From NCBI RefSeq assembly GCF_035222275.1, contig NC_085885.1, positions 930,001 to 994,000 of the forward strand: a stretch of DNA of 64,000 bases, in the 5' to 3' direction. The stretch comes from Podospora bellae-mahoneyi (lineage: Eukaryota; Ascomycota; Sordariomycetes; Sordariales; Podosporaceae). Both the position numbers and the translations under genes were made by a program. Position 1 is the first letter of the stretch; each line of letters opens with the position of its first letter. This document shows positions 12,601 through 25,900 of this stretch, one piece after another. The notes beneath the pieces were generated by a model. That model was not told where the DNA came from, did not search any database, and saw only the letters and a program-made list of their open reading frames with translations.

Positions 12601-14941
12601 CAGAACGGTGTCGATAACCTGCTTTCCAGTCCAGAGTGGTCTTGGCTTAATCATGGCTGGGGGTACTGTTAGGATCTTTTCTCCCGTGATGTGCCCACTT
12701 TCGGGGCGGAGACCGGCGTACACGAGTTGCATGTAGTCACCCTTGCTGAAGAAAGTGTCCTTGTTGCAGAGAATGACAGAGACTGACAAGTGGTCCTGAA
12801 TCAAACCGCGCAACGGCGAGCCGCCTGTTCCACTGACGTACTGGCTGTCTGTATTGGCAAGCTGGAGAGCCTCGGCACGAGCAATCTCGTTTTGTGGGAA
12901 ATGCATGTTCATCTCGTCACCGTCGAAATCGGCGTTGTACGAGTTACAGTTGGCGTAGTGCATACGTAACGTCTTCTCGCCTGGCAAAACACGGACACGG
13001 TGACCCATCATAGATGGCTTGTGAAGTGTAGGCTGACGGTTCATCAAGACAACATCACCATTGGTGAGGTGACGGAGTACTTTCTTGCCCCTGAGATTGG
13101 CAAAGGAGTTGGTTGATGGGGCGAGAAGCGTGTTGGCTAGAGCTACTCTTTCCTCCAGAGACTTGTTTCGCAGGTTGACAACCTGGCCATTTTCGTTCTC
13201 GATAGCCGCAGCACCGGGCCACTTTTCGACACCGTTGATCACGGCCTGTTGGAGGTCTTTGAAGTTGAAATGAGTAACAGGTTCTGGGTAAGTAAGCTTC
13301 ACAGCGAAGACGGGTGGGACACCGATCTCGGACGTCTCGATGTTGGGGTCAGGACTAATGACTGATCTAGCGGCAAAGTTGACACGCTTGCCCATCATGT
13401 TCTTGCGGAACAAACCCTCCTTCTTTTCAAGCTTCTGCTTGATACCCTCCTCGTTTCTCTTGCCAGCGTTACCCTGGATCGGGTTCTTGTCGCGATCCAT
13501 CAAACTGTTGACAGCTTCCTGAAGCTCAGTCCAGGCTTGGTAAAGGTGGTTCAGATCCCGTGGTCTCCTGCCTTCCTGAACGACGCCTTTCTTCCCGAGG
13601 GCAATCTCTCTAGAGATCTGTCCAACAGCGGAAGACTTTTCAATGATCTTCTTGTAGAGACTGTTTTGCTCGGCTTCGGTGATTTGGTTCTCACCCATCC
13701 GAGCCTCTGGGCGCATCCTGTTTGGAGGAACCATGAGCGTGTGAATGAAGAAGATGTCGGCGGTGATAGGCTTCGAGCGAGAAGCCTTGGTCGGTGGACG
13801 AGTGTTGAAAATCAGCGACATGATTTCCTGCTCGGCTTGGAAGAGGAGGTCGAGGCGGCCCTTGACTTCCATCGAGTTGAGGAAGCGCTGGGGGGCTGAG
13901 GCTTTCGTTTTCGACTTTGTCTGGGTTTCGGTTTCGGCATCCTTCATAGCCACATCACCGCCCTCGTCGAGACTATCCCCCTCCCCTTCATCTTCTGGTT
14001 CTAGCTCTGATTCCATATCAGCAACACCTTCATCCTCACCGTCGGCATCCTTCTTGTTCTTGTTGGTCATGGTCAAGGCGTCGCGGCTTTTCCGCCCAGC
14101 CTGAGCCATAGTGGCCTTGTCCTTGGAACTGAGGCCGCGCTCGAAGATCTTGACATAACGGTCCTTGCGCAGCGTTGGGCTGATGCCATCGCAGCTCTTG
14201 CATCTCTTCTCCTTCACCAACGTGGCGAAGAGCTCCTTCAACAAGGCTCTCCTCATCTCGGCCGCACCTTCGTGCTTCGCTCGCTTGATATCGCCCGCAC
14301 TGAGGCGAGTCCTGTGCTCCTTCAACACTTGGCGAACATAGGCTTCTCTAGCTCTCATGGTGACATCTGTTGTGCTCCCCTCGTCCTCGGCCTCATCGTC
14401 CATGTTGGGGATGTCGGGGAGCCTCATGCTCTTGAGCTTCTCTCCTCCGAGTTCGCTCTCGGAGATGGCATCGATCAGCTGCGCTTCATGGAGCAAGCCG
14501 TACTGAAGAAGCTTGAGCATGCAGGCAAAGCGGTGGATCTCGCGGCGGGCCGTTCGAAAGTGATGGCAGTAAATACACATTGAACGAAGGAATCGGAAAG
14601 CCTGGTCCATGAATACTGGGTGGTAACAAGGTACAGCAAGCTCAATATGACCTGGATGACCAGGGCATTGTGCCTGGTTCAGACCGCAGGTGCGGCATCT
14701 ACAAACATGAAACGATTAGCCAAAGCCAGTGCATTGCAGAACAAGCCGAGGGTGCTTACGGCGCATCACCCCATGAGCCGAGAGCTGGGTCATAGAGACC
14801 GCCTGGAACAGGATTGAGAAGTGTGTCGAAGGTGACGGGATTTTCAATGCGTTTGACAGAGACTGCGCGGATCTCGTCGGATGTGAGGAATTGGAAGTCG
14901 ACGCTGTCGAGAGTCGACGACACGGGCTGTGAAATGTTCAT
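9699..14941 (-). CDS. RPA190: RNA polymerase I largest subunit (Rpa190)
   Basis: Catalytic largest subunit of RNA polymerase I, which makes the rRNA precursor in the nucleolus. Exons complement(14760..14941), complement(9924..14698) and complement(9699..9862) give 1,706 residues, typical of fungal Rpa190. The N-terminus has the zinc-site cysteines (CRTCGLNQAQCPGHPGH, residues 62-78). The active-site loop NADFDGDEMNMHF is at 649-661 with all three Mg-binding aspartates. The bridge-helix region TAVKTSRSGYLQR and the C-terminal jaw/cleft region (AVGITAGQSVGEPSTQLTL) follow. A long acidic insertion (about 1390-1460, runs of eight and five Asp) sits in the jaw, as in other pol I subunits. The last exon restores MSY-ETTVGFLKDA. 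Introns are phase 2 and phase 1. It is divergent from PRP3 with 495 bases between starts. A 354-codon antisense frame at 10027-11091 is a shadow. Confidence 0.97.
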
Positions 14942-15436
14942 GTTGGGCGATCTGGCGAAGCACCGCGCTCCTCAGATCGCATGATAGACAGAAACCGGAA
15001 TATTTGGTGATGTAGAGGCCAGAGACGCGCTGTCGCGAAAAGAGGCAGAAAAACAGCGGCAGCTTCTCTTCGCTATGGCTCTCTCTCTGCACAGGCAATT
15101 GGTGGGGAATTTGGAGCTGAGCTCTGAGACGGGAAGAATATTTTTTGGCGGTGGACCGAGGCAGAATAGAGGGTGGGGCAGTTTATCCAAGCATTGCATG
15201 CCCACCGCTTTCATGCCAAGCCGCTTCTGGTTGCCTGCCGGACACTGACCTCACGTCGTTGCAGCGCATCAAAGCAAGCCCTCGTCGCGCATCATCTTCC
15301 CCAAGATTGTCTGTCATCTTGCCCAAAGCACACCCAACCGTCCTCAAACCGGTCTTCGCAACGTGTAAACCGAGTCATCCACCGAACCACAGCCGAGTTC
15401 CTTTGACGACCATCACCCGCTGCACACTGCGCCGCC
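14942..15436. promoter_or_regulatory. Divergent RPA190-PRP3 promoter
   Basis: Only 495 bases separate the start codons of RPA190 (minus) and PRP3 (plus), so this must hold both promoters and 5' UTRs. The part near PRP3 is CA/CT-rich, a common fungal leader. I see no clear TATA box or known ribosome-biogenesis motif. Confidence 0.75.
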
Positions 15437-16921
15437 ATGGACCGCAATCAGCAAATGGGCGGCGGACTTGGTCCCCGTCATGACCCGTCCTCCAGAATCC
15501 AGAAAACCGAATCAGCAGCCGATCGACTTGCCGCCTTGAAGGCACGCGTTGCGAATGCCGTCGGGAGTTCCAAAGCAAAGGGTGGACTTGGACTCAACAC
15601 CCCTTTACATCCGGCCCTCGCTGACCTTGGCGCCCCGATCAAACCCGCCGACTCATCTCGATCAGCTCATGGCCAGCGGCCGGTTCCCGACTCCTCAAAG
15701 AACTCCAAACCAAAGCCCTTTGGCATGCCCGGATCTTCCAACGATGGCCCTCGACCAAACCCATATCTCGAGCCAAGCCATGGCCCAACAGGAAAGGCAA
15801 GAGAATCGCGACAGCTCATCTTCAACCAGAAAGGAAAATATATCGCCCAGGCACAAGCCCTCCGACGACAGGCCCAGCTGGAGGAAATGAAGAAGAGAAT
15901 CGCCGATCAAGCACGCAAGGCAGGATTAGACGAAGACCGCGACGTGGAGAAGGCATTTGTGGTGGAAGCCCCCCCAGATCTGGAATGGTGGGACGAAGGT
16001 CTTATCGACGGCAAGGACTACAGCGACTTCCCAGACTCGCTCAAGATCGACACTCCTGACAGTATCATCACTCTATATATCCAGCATCCCGTTGCAATCG
16101 AACCACCGCAAGAGAAGCTGGCCCACGAGCCCAAGCCAATGTACCTGACGCCAAAGGAACAGGCCAAGCTCCGGAGAAACAGGCGCATGGCCGATCTCAA
16201 AGAAAAGCAAACCCTCATGAAACTCGGTCTCATGGAAGCTCCCCCGCCAAAGGTCAAACAGAAGAATTTGATGCGTGTACTCGGTGATGAGGCTGTTCGT
16301 GATCCCACGGCAGTCGAAGCCCGAGTCAGGAAGGAGATTGCGGCGCGTCTTGACAAGCACTTGGAGGCGAACGAGGAGCGCAAGTTGACAAAGGAGCAGC
16401 GGCATGAGAAACTCGCCGCCAACCAAGCAAAGGACGCAGCCAAGGGCATCCATATCCTGGTTTTCAAGATCAACAGTCTAGCCAACGGACAACACAGGTA
16501 CAAGATCTCACTGAATGCACAACAGAACGGGCTCAACGGAGTCTGTATCATGCATCCGAAATTCAACCTGGTGATTGTAGAGGGAGGCGAGCACAGTATC
16601 AACAACTACAAGAAGCTGATGACGAGGAGAATTGACTGGACAGAGGCTTTACCGTCGAGGGAAAGGAATGTTCAGGTTGGGGCGTACAACACTGCTACGC
16701 AGGCTACGGTGAGGGAGTGGTTGAAACCAGAAGATGAAAAGGGGCAGCTGAAGGACTTGTCGGGGAATAAGTGTGTGTTGCTTTTTGAGGGAGAGACGAA
16801 GGCGCAGGCGTTCAAGAAGTGGGGGAGCAAGGTCTTTGAGACGGATCAGGAGGCGAGGGAGTTTTTGGCGAGGGTGAAGATGGATAGTTTTTGGACGCAG
16901 GCGAAGAATACCCCTTCTTAG
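15437..16921 (+). CDS. PRP3: U4/U6 snRNP splicing factor Prp3
   Basis: Prp3 binds the U4/U6 duplex within the tri-snRNP and is needed for pre-mRNA splicing. The intronless frame encodes 494 residues, close to fungal orthologues. The N-terminal 100 residues are low-complexity with a helix (ADRLAALKARVANAV). The Prp3 region follows from about residue 105 (NPYLEPSHG, FNQKGKYIAQAQALRRQAQLEEMK) through DLEWWDE, HPVAIEPP, YLTPKEQAKLRRNRRM and EKQTLMKLGL. The conserved C-terminal domain begins near residue 337 (GIHILVFKINSL) and includes NGVCIMHPKFNLVIVEGG, HSINNYKKLMTRRIDW and CVLLFEG. The start is the first ATG of the frame, after a CA-rich leader (gccATGG context). Codons turn markedly G-rich in the last 90 codons. 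It faces RPA190 head to head. Confidence 0.95.
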   Translation: MDRNQQMGGGLGPRHDPSSRIQKTESAADRLAALKARVANAVGSSKAKGGLGLNTPLHPALADLGAPIKPADSSRSAHGQRPVPDSSKNSKPKPFGMPGSSNDGPRPNPYLEPSHGPTGKARESRQLIFNQKGKYIAQAQALRRQAQLEEMKKRIADQARKAGLDEDRDVEKAFVVEAPPDLEWWDEGLIDGKDYSDFPDSLKIDTPDSIITLYIQHPVAIEPPQEKLAHEPKPMYLTPKEQAKLRRNRRMADLKEKQTLMKLGLMEAPPPKVKQKNLMRVLGDEAVRDPTAVEARVRKEIAARLDKHLEANEERKLTKEQRHEKLAANQAKDAAKGIHILVFKINSLANGQHRYKISLNAQQNGLNGVCIMHPKFNLVIVEGGEHSINNYKKLMTRRIDWTEALPSRERNVQVGAYNTATQATVREWLKPEDEKGQLKDLSGNKCVLLFEGETKAQAFKKWGSKVFETDQEAREFLARVKMDSFWTQAKNTPS

Positions 16922-19900
16922 GGGAGGTGCAGGAGAGAGTCAGGCATGTTTATACGTTCTGGTGTGTTTTGTTGTAGCTGAGCACTGGAAAATGTATCTT
17001 CACGGAGTTCGCTGATTTTGAGCGGGCTAGTAGAATTTCTTGGTGATTCTGACTATGAGAGGATACCAGAGATTCCAGAACAGGCCGAAATGTTTGGTTT
17101 TCTATGCGAGACGAGTGTTGCTATTTCAGGCCATCTCACTTCTTGATGAGTTTTTAACTGCGTTGAGGTCTTGATGCATTCCGTGTGTCTCTCATGGTGC
17201 TAATGTGTCTCTTAGGAATTACCACTTGAGTTTTTGTGAAATTCAAAGCTATCAGATTCCGTGCTGCTTGAAAACTCTTGTCTCTTCTTGTAATCCAGTT
17301 CTGTGCTGTCTGGCGTTGCTGTCCTTTTCACAACTTTCGCTTGCTCGCGATGCTATCCTCAAGCTCAGATGGACTTAAGGCCCAACCCAAACCTGTTTGT
17401 CAACTGCCAGGGCCCAAAAAATGTTACCGAGAGAGGTGGATATGCTTGCCTTCCCGTTTGCTATGGTTGCTTTCTGTACGGGACTGCTTCTAACGAGGAG
17501 ATCGTGATTTAGAATAATTTCGAGAAGTGATTCGAAAGGAGATCGGCGACAGCGCCTATTTTCATCGCGCACCAGCGCTCCGATTATGAGGCCATGGGTT
17601 GGACTGCTCTTTTCCAATGAGGCCTAACATGGGATTGCAACTGGGAAATGATGAACCATGTCCCCGGCGAAGGGTTATTTACTAGGTACCTAGTTTCCCA
17701 GCCCATGTTGATGGGATAGACCGCGCAGCATTGCCCCTCGCAATCTACGGGGCATGTAAACAAAGAAAGTCAACAATCCCTTCCCTTAACAGCAACTGAA
17801 AATACACCTCTCGACACTACCCTCCAGCCCTTCACCTGCCATATCAAACTGCCATATCAAACTGCCGAGCGAGAGCAGGGTTCTTTTGACACGACATGTC
17901 CGTTCATCACCAACGGTCCCAAGATCTACATGAGCACACATTGTTCATTTGATATCACGCCTTCTATTCTTGGTAATTTGGTTCCCTCATACTATCAATC
18001 TGCACGTTGTGCTTGCTTACCACAGGTGTTTGTTTGGTGGTCTCACCCCCCATCTAGGCCCTGGCGGTCGGCTGCTCATCGACCAGCCCCTTGATCACGT
18101 ACTGTTCCTTTGTATCGCCTCGGTGGCAAACTCGAACCTCAAGTCTGCCTTGTAATGAATGTCAAACAGTGTTTCCGTTTTGTTGCACAAACGTGCATAT
18201 CACAACCTATCTATGAAGCTGGGCGGCATTTTCTTGACGGTAAGTTGTCATGATGATACCCACCTTCACAGGAAATGCAGGTTCCCTGGTCTCATGATGA
18301 ACTCCGCCCTTTCTGCATATCTGGTCGTCGAGCTTTGTGTCGAAGTTGCAGGTTCCAATGGCAGGTCTGCGGCGGGCAATGGTAAGGGACGTCCCGTGTT
18401 TGCTTCAGTTACGCCTCAAGGAAATCGTGGATATCAACCGGCCCGTTCGTGGATACACAAGCGACGACAGGGGAAGAGATCCTTTTTCGGTTGGCGAGAT
18501 GTCTCTGCCGTCTCCACGTCGGCAGTTTTGTTTGCGATTTTGACGCCTCGAACAACGCCAGGATATGATAATTGCTTGGAGGTATCAAGATGCGAAACTC
18601 TATAGGTCCAGTTTTCCACCTTGAGAGCTTACTGTGTGAGATATTCGCCGATCAAGGCTTAACCCTCCGGTGGTGTTTACTGCTCAGGAGTTAAGGCAGT
18701 GACAAGCCGTTCAGCTCCCAGGCATCAGCATTAATTTGACAATAGGCTTGGATTGTGTCTGTATCGGAAGCTGCTCTTACCATTGGCTCAGCACTTGCAG
18801 GTGTGTATACCGCCGATATACATCCATCCATGTACCACTCGCCTGACATTAGATGCCATCCTCATCACACTGAATTCACACCCTCACCACCAGACTTGAT
18901 GTTGATATTTTTGATGTTTCGCTGCGGTGCATGGGGGTCATTTATATCACAGTATTACAATCAATGACTGACAGCAAGTGCAGTCCACAGCTGAGTAAGC
19001 AGCTCGGTCAACACACGGTGCAGCATGTCCCAGGACGCCAGGCCCGGATATGTGCGGCAACGAGTCCGGAAATGTAACCCCACCACCGCCCTCAACCACT
19101 CCCCGACGACATCACACATGATCACTCGACAACTTCAAACACAAGTGTGTGCATAGTGGCTTGCAGGATTCAATTCTCACGGTTCAGTGTTCCCCGCGAG
19201 CCGTAGACTGACTAGTCGGAACCACACTTGAACAACATCTGGTAAGTATTCTCCCCGTCGGGTCGGTCGCCGACCCTAAACTCGCTACCTTACCCAAAGT
19301 CCTTCCCCGACATATCATAAGAGCGGGAGCGGCCCTTCCAAAGGAGTGCAGCATACCTATCGCCGTCCCTGAATCCTTCTATACCACCGAAGGCGTACTA
19401 GAACACCAAAACACCTCGCCGATCTGCATTCTACATTCTGATTCCTACGCAATACTCCCAAAACGGAAGGTCGTGATCCTTTTTCCAAAATGCTGAAACA
19501 CTTCAACTTCATATTTTGAGGTCATAATTAGCATCAATCGGACGAGGTCGAGCCCCCCCCCCAAGGGTTAGGTACTCGAGGGGCGAAGCAAGGCTGCTGC
19601 TGGCTGGCTGAGGTATTGTTTTTAACCCACCACCCGCCTATCTACACCCCCTTAGTTGCTCGTCTAACCGATGAACGATTATATCTGCAAGCTGAGGAAT
19701 GAAACGAGGGGGGAAGGTTGGTTTGCCACACACGCGCGTCTAGATGTCTGAGGAGGGTGGTAAATGGTTAGATTAGACGCAGTGTTACCTCTTGACAAGA
19801 TGCGATGGGTTATCTCCTTCTGGGGGAGGGATGGTAGGTTTGGGGAGGACGTTATCTCCTTTGGGGGTTGGGGTGTCTTGTCAAGATGTCGTACCACGAG

Positions 19901-22900
19901 CACGGCTCTATCGCCATCAGCTGGAGTTGTTGACCAAGACATGACCAAGAAGCGCCACCGAGTCTTGCTGTGGTGATTGTAACCAGTGAAGATATGGCTA
20001 ACCTCAATGATCACTAGTTGCGAACAAGTAGAATAGGACAGCAGGCAGGATCAACAAAATTGTATTACCAGCAGAAGAAACTCCGACAGTATCTCCTCAC
20101 CGCCAATGGGAAGCCTCATTCTTGAACGGTATTACTGCGCACCCAGCAGCCAGGTTCAATGTTTACTTCCACCGAGTTACCCCATATCAACACCAACATA
20201 AGCATCACACCCCAAAGTCCGGCCCACTAACTCGAACCTCACATCAACACCGTCACCTCATCAAGAAGATCCGTTTCAAACCTGTGTAACCATTAACACG
20301 AAGAACACAAGTTCAGCGCGCCTGAATATTGAAGCTAGCTCGTCATCAAATCCAAGCCAACATGCGTCTAACCCTCACACCTCACCCATTCGCCCAGACG
20401 ACGACTCAAAATCACCAACATCCCCACGACAACAGATTCAATAGTCCCAGAAGCGCCTAAGCGCGCGGTTAACTCAACACTAGCACCAAATCGTGTAGTT
20501 TACACGATGCAAGCTGTTGCTTTTTCCTTGGAGTTTTGGATGTGAAAGAGCGGGGGGAATTAGACACGATGTACGGCACAGCAGCACAACACCAACACCA
20601 AATATCGCCACCAAAAGCTTGCGGAAACTTCCATATTGGTGATGGGGTGTATCTCCGATGTTCGTCCGTCCGGTTATCAGTCTGCTGAATTTATTGGGAG
20701 AAGAATTAACTTGAATATATTCAAGATGATATCCCCACCACCTGGTAGGTAGGTATGTACCAACTCGGACTCCGTTCGAATCCTTCACCTCGGCCTGGAG
20801 CTCGGGGGGTCGGGGGTGAGAAGGCCGAGCAAGGTACGCTATCATGCGCGTCTGGAAGAGGGGAAGAAGATGAGAAAGACTAAGTCCGAGGCTGCCAGCC
20901 GGCCGGCATTGAATATCACGAACAACTTGAAGGGGTTTGAAAGGATAGCATGAACCGTATGTCATCCTCCCCAGGCTTCAACACGAATAAAACGAGGAAT
21001 ATAGCGAGCAAGAGAGACCATACCCTACTACCTAGCCCGGAGTAAAGCATGAGCAAAATGGAATCAACTGACCTTCCTTCCCCTCCCCTGGACAATTGTG
21101 ATCGCCCGCCCAGACCCTGAATACAATGTGTAACAGCACCACACCTCACCACACCGCACACGTATTTGGTACCAACCCGCGAGTTCTAGACACTGGCTCC
21201 CAGGGTCTGGGTCATGCTAAACAAGGCTCTCGTTCGCCACCATCTCCTTACTCTCACCGGAACAAGAAGAGACGAACAACCTGTTCCCTCTCCACAAACC
21301 CCCATCACCACCACTGCATGGAAACAAAGAGAGAAAGAACCCACCGACTGCTCCTCCAACAGCGGACCCCCTTTCTCACGCTGACGACAGCTAGGGGTTG
21401 AACACTCTCGCCGTTCACCTGCGTCGGGTCCAATCCCCACCCAGACAGGTGGTAATATCCCTCCCCGCATTCTTTTCTGAGCCTTAACCTTCTTTCGCCC
21501 CCAATTCTCATCCATGTTCCATGGTCTGTTGTTCTCGCCAGGATGTTCCCCATCAAGAACGCGCCTGACGCGTACAGTTTGGCCCCGTGTCGGTCTGTCT
21601 GTCTGTCTTGAATGCACATGTACGGAGGCGGAGAAAGGGGGGACGTAGTTAGGGGGGTGATGATACCGTCGAGGCTTCATCAGGTGCAAGGTCTGGTGAG
21701 GGTAAGGGGGCAAGGAGTTCATCAACCCCAGACATGCTTGGCCCCCCTGGTTAAATCTCCACGCTCAGTACCTCTTCAGAACAAAAGGACAGCAAAGGCG
21801 AGGCCGGTGGCGTAGAACGGAAGGAGATGGTCTTGGAATCTTGGGCGATGATTCCAAAAATACGGACTTTGCCTTGAGTTCACGTGAAGTCTAGGGAAGG
21901 CGAGGCCAGGTACACGGGCGAGGGGGATCCTCCGGTCTCTTCTTCTGGCGAGACAGGTTCTCGTTTCTGTTCATTCGTGGCCTGCCACCAGGAACCAGCC
22001 TTTCAACCCCAGAGTGCAAATCGTCGCGCCGTATAACTCCGGCGTTGGCTGCGCCCCGCGGGCCCCGGATTTCGGGCATGCTCCGAATGGTCTTTTCAGC
22101 CAGATAACGTTGACGTTTATTCACCAAACTTGGTCAAATATTAGAACACTAAAAGAAAAGAAATGAAAGAAAGGTACAAACCCGGCCGGCAAAGTCACCG
22201 CCGCGGAGCCCGCTCCGAACCCACGATGTCGTCAAACCCATCATGCAGATCCCCAGACCGACCGTTGGTTGGCCAGTTTCCGCTCGTCACGTTTATGCTT
22301 CCCAAAGAGAACCAGATGAATTAGACGCGCAAGACGACGCTAGCGTAGCACCTTGCTTTTTGGCTTGCCTGGGTTGGGTTGTTGGTTGTTGTTGGTTCGA
22401 GTTGCACCCTCATACCACCACGTATCAAATCCGTTCATCATCCCATGACGCCGGGGTTCATACTGTTGGTGATGATATAGATGGGAGGGGTTCGGTCTCG
22501 GGGTGGTTCGATATCCACATGGAGATGTGGGAAATGCTTGGGTGGGCGCTTCCATTGCCTTGCCTGCCCCCCCCTTGACGTGCATCTAACCCAGACTTCT
22601 GGGGTTTCGATAAAAATGCAAGAACCAGACTTTACGAAAGCGAGAGCGAGGCAGAAAAAAAAGAAACTGTCAGAACCTTATCACCAGAAGGAGAAAAAGT
22701 CGGGACGAGATTGCTTACTGATGATGGGAAATTTGCTGCTGCATGTTGTTCACAGCATGCTGCAGCTGATTCCCTCCCTTCCTTCTCCCGCCCAGAGCAG
22801 CCGGCCAGCTTCAGCTGTCCTCGTGGGAGTTACACAAAGGGACAAAGGCCCCTTTCATTGACAAAATAGTATGATCTTCTGCAGAAGCACAAGATCTTCC

Positions 22901-25900
22901 AAGTGTAAAATATGCCGACCTTTCCGTTCTGTCTCGCTTGCTTCCCCGGTCCCGAAAAGCCGGGGCCGTTGTCGTTCTCAACCCACGCCGGGCCCGTCCT
23001 CGTGGGTTGATTTAAGCGAAAGAAGCAATTGCTTATCTCTGGGCATCTCTCTCTCATTGAGCCCAACCCATGCACAGACAGGTGTTCATCCCACGTGGAT
23101 ATGTCCGTCCTAGCCAGCGGCACAGCAGAATGGAGCCGCCGCCGCCACCAGCCCGCACCCTTCCCTTCCTTTTTTTTTTTTTCCTTCTTTCGTGGGGCGA
23201 CCGTTTTACGCTCCCCCAAATGCCGGAGCCGAATGGTTGACGTTTTGTGAGATATCAGATTTTGTTTCTTTTGGTACCTACAGATGAAGATATGCCAACG
23301 AAGAAAAGAATGAAACGCCACCAACATCAACTCGATGAAAGAAAAAGAACATTGCATTTTCAATCAAGCCCTTGGAAATGACGTTTATTCCGGAACGGAA
23401 CGGCCCTTTTGGATAGAATGTGAGTATTCGCTCAGTCTGGTAGCTGATTCCTTCACCGAAAACCCGGCGCAAACTCCCCTTTACGATCAACAATCCCACC
23501 CAAACACACACACATACATACCGGGCGGGAGAAAAACCCCCCATGATTTCCCCTCTATTTGTGTGTTACCATCATGATTGATGTTACCCAAAGCCCGAAG
23601 CCTCACTCGCGGATCCTCGGATTCCGAGGTCTGGATATTCATTTCAGTATCACATCATCTCTTCTTTCTTCACTCTCATCATCAAAAGCGGTCAGGAAAA
23701 TGCAAACAGATAGATAGATGGGTGGGTGGTTGGGTGGGTGGTGCTTGTGCAGCATGACATCTGCCTCACCCACCACCAACCCACACCACCACCACCAGGA
23801 CACACTTGACGATGTTGCTGCCTCCATGCTGACATACAGCACGCCCATCCCTCTCCCAGTAGTTTTCGGACCCGTCTCGCTGGAACTAGTCCCCCCATTA
23901 TCCCTTACCAGCGCCTATAACAACCAATGATTTCATCTCTCAACCCTCTTTGTCGCTGCGTCAAAAAGGCGGAGTGTGAAAAACCAGGTCGTCACCGACC
24001 TTCTGTCTTTCTTTCCCATTATTGTTTTAGGGCTGACGGTAGGTCCTGAACATCAACTTCACTATCAAATCATCAAGAGAGAGAAAAGCCGACTCGGGGT
24101 CCCCCTTTCGCTGTCTATTCCCCCGACAAAATGACACCGATACCTTACTCCGACATCCTTGGGGGCGAAAGTTCCCTTCCTTACCCCCCCCCCAATTTCG
24201 CACCTCACATTGCAGCCAACCTCGCATTTGTACCACCACCTCCCTCCTCCAGCATGGCGGAAGAAGAAGAATGCAACTTTATCAACGATATTCACAACCA
24301 CCAGTGATGACGACAAAAAATTCTTCTTACACCGCCCTTGTGAACCAAGGCCGGTTTGCAGATGTACATTGACGTTGAGTGTACGGTAGGCCCCTAATGC
24401 TGCGACCTGCCTACCTGACATGCCAATCTTACTCACGTCCCCAACACTGGACCAACAGCGAAGGCATGGCGGAGCATGGTAGGGCATATTCGGTTCGGTA
24501 CCGCAGCGGTCGTAGGGCTGAGATGTTCGGTCAGAGAAGGCCCCAAGCACGGGAGAGACGTTTCCCGGTGTTGACGAAGGAAATCCCTTTTCTGCACGAG
24601 TGCCTACGAAAACCTCGGATTCTGTTTCGCTTTTTGACAGCTTGGAAAACTCAATGAGGGGATTGGACCGCATATTGCCTATCCAGGGGGCCAAAAGGAG
24701 CGGATGATGCCGTTCAATCTTTCGTGATATGATCGGACCTTGTGCGATAGCGCACTCCCCACAACAGCAGCAGCAAGCAGGTCTCACCTCACCCCCTCCA
24801 AAAAAAAAAAAAGAAAAAAAAAAAGACCCCAGCCCTGTGTATATTGCCTTCCCGCAATCATGAGCGCCATTGTCAGACGAGCGAGCACCCGTGGTCCTAG
24901 CTGCAGCTGCCCAGCCGGACCTACCTATCTCCAGGTTCGTTATTTGCCCCTCCGTTCTATCCTGTACTGCTGAGGGACCTACGATAGGCAAGCCAAGGCG
25001 GGAATAATGGCCACCATAGGGCTTGGAACGGACAGGCTAGGGTACAGAAACGGAATCGGTGACTGGCCCATAAACGCGGCCGTCCTAACCCCCCCCCCAA
25101 AAAAAAAATTGGAGATGTTCTTCTGCAGTGTAATTGGCTGTGTGTGTGTGGGAGGGTAAGATTTTAGGTCATTTGCTTCTTCGGAAACTTGCCCGCCCCG
25201 AGCTGTCATCGGAGGTTGTTGTTATTGTTGTTGGTGGTGGTGGGTGCTCCCGCCCCCAGTATCCGCCCTCCAACGGTTCTTGACATGATAGAAGGGTGAG
25301 GGTTGGATCCCTACCTGTATGGAGAGTTTCGGTTTCATTTGGGGGATGTAAGGGGATGAGTGAGATGTAGGCGGCCGATGGATGGTGTTGTTAGGGTGCT
25401 GTTGGGGTGGTGATTGGTATGGATGATGGTTACGGTGAGTGGTGAGCGGATATGATATGCAAGACATATCGAGACGGGAGGGAGTAAAGGATCCTCCATC
25501 AAATCAATCAATCAATCAATCTACAAAGTCGATGCCCTTTCTTTCCCAAGGACTTTCCCACCCAGAGAACCCCCTCCATAGCTACTTGCTCAAGGTAACA
25601 ACAAAGCCCGAACCCAGAATCCCACCCCATACCCCAACCATCAGACCGCCCAAGGCATAAAAAGCCTGCACTACATAGGTTCAGCTCGCTGTTGTCGCCT
25701 TGCCGGCAACTCCTCCAGTGTGGTATTCCTCCCCTACCATCACCAATAATACGAACTGACTGCTTACTTACCTACCTTAAGGAACCTTCGGCATCGTGTT
25801 CAGCCCTCTCTGCTCAAGTCCCTTCACACGGGTACCCCGGATCAGCTCGTTGGTCCTTAGGTCCTTCACTCAACACCGTTGTGAGCGTGATAATCGAGGT

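Noticed and set aside
18130-18145. Reverse-strand TTCGA words resembling tRNA T-loops (also near 20232)
   Set aside because: The conserved CC after the loop and the other stems are absent.
24065-24991. 308-codon minus-strand frame in the gene-free domain
   Set aside because: The translation has runs of Phe and Cys from homopolymers and simple repeats, with no domain and no splice context.
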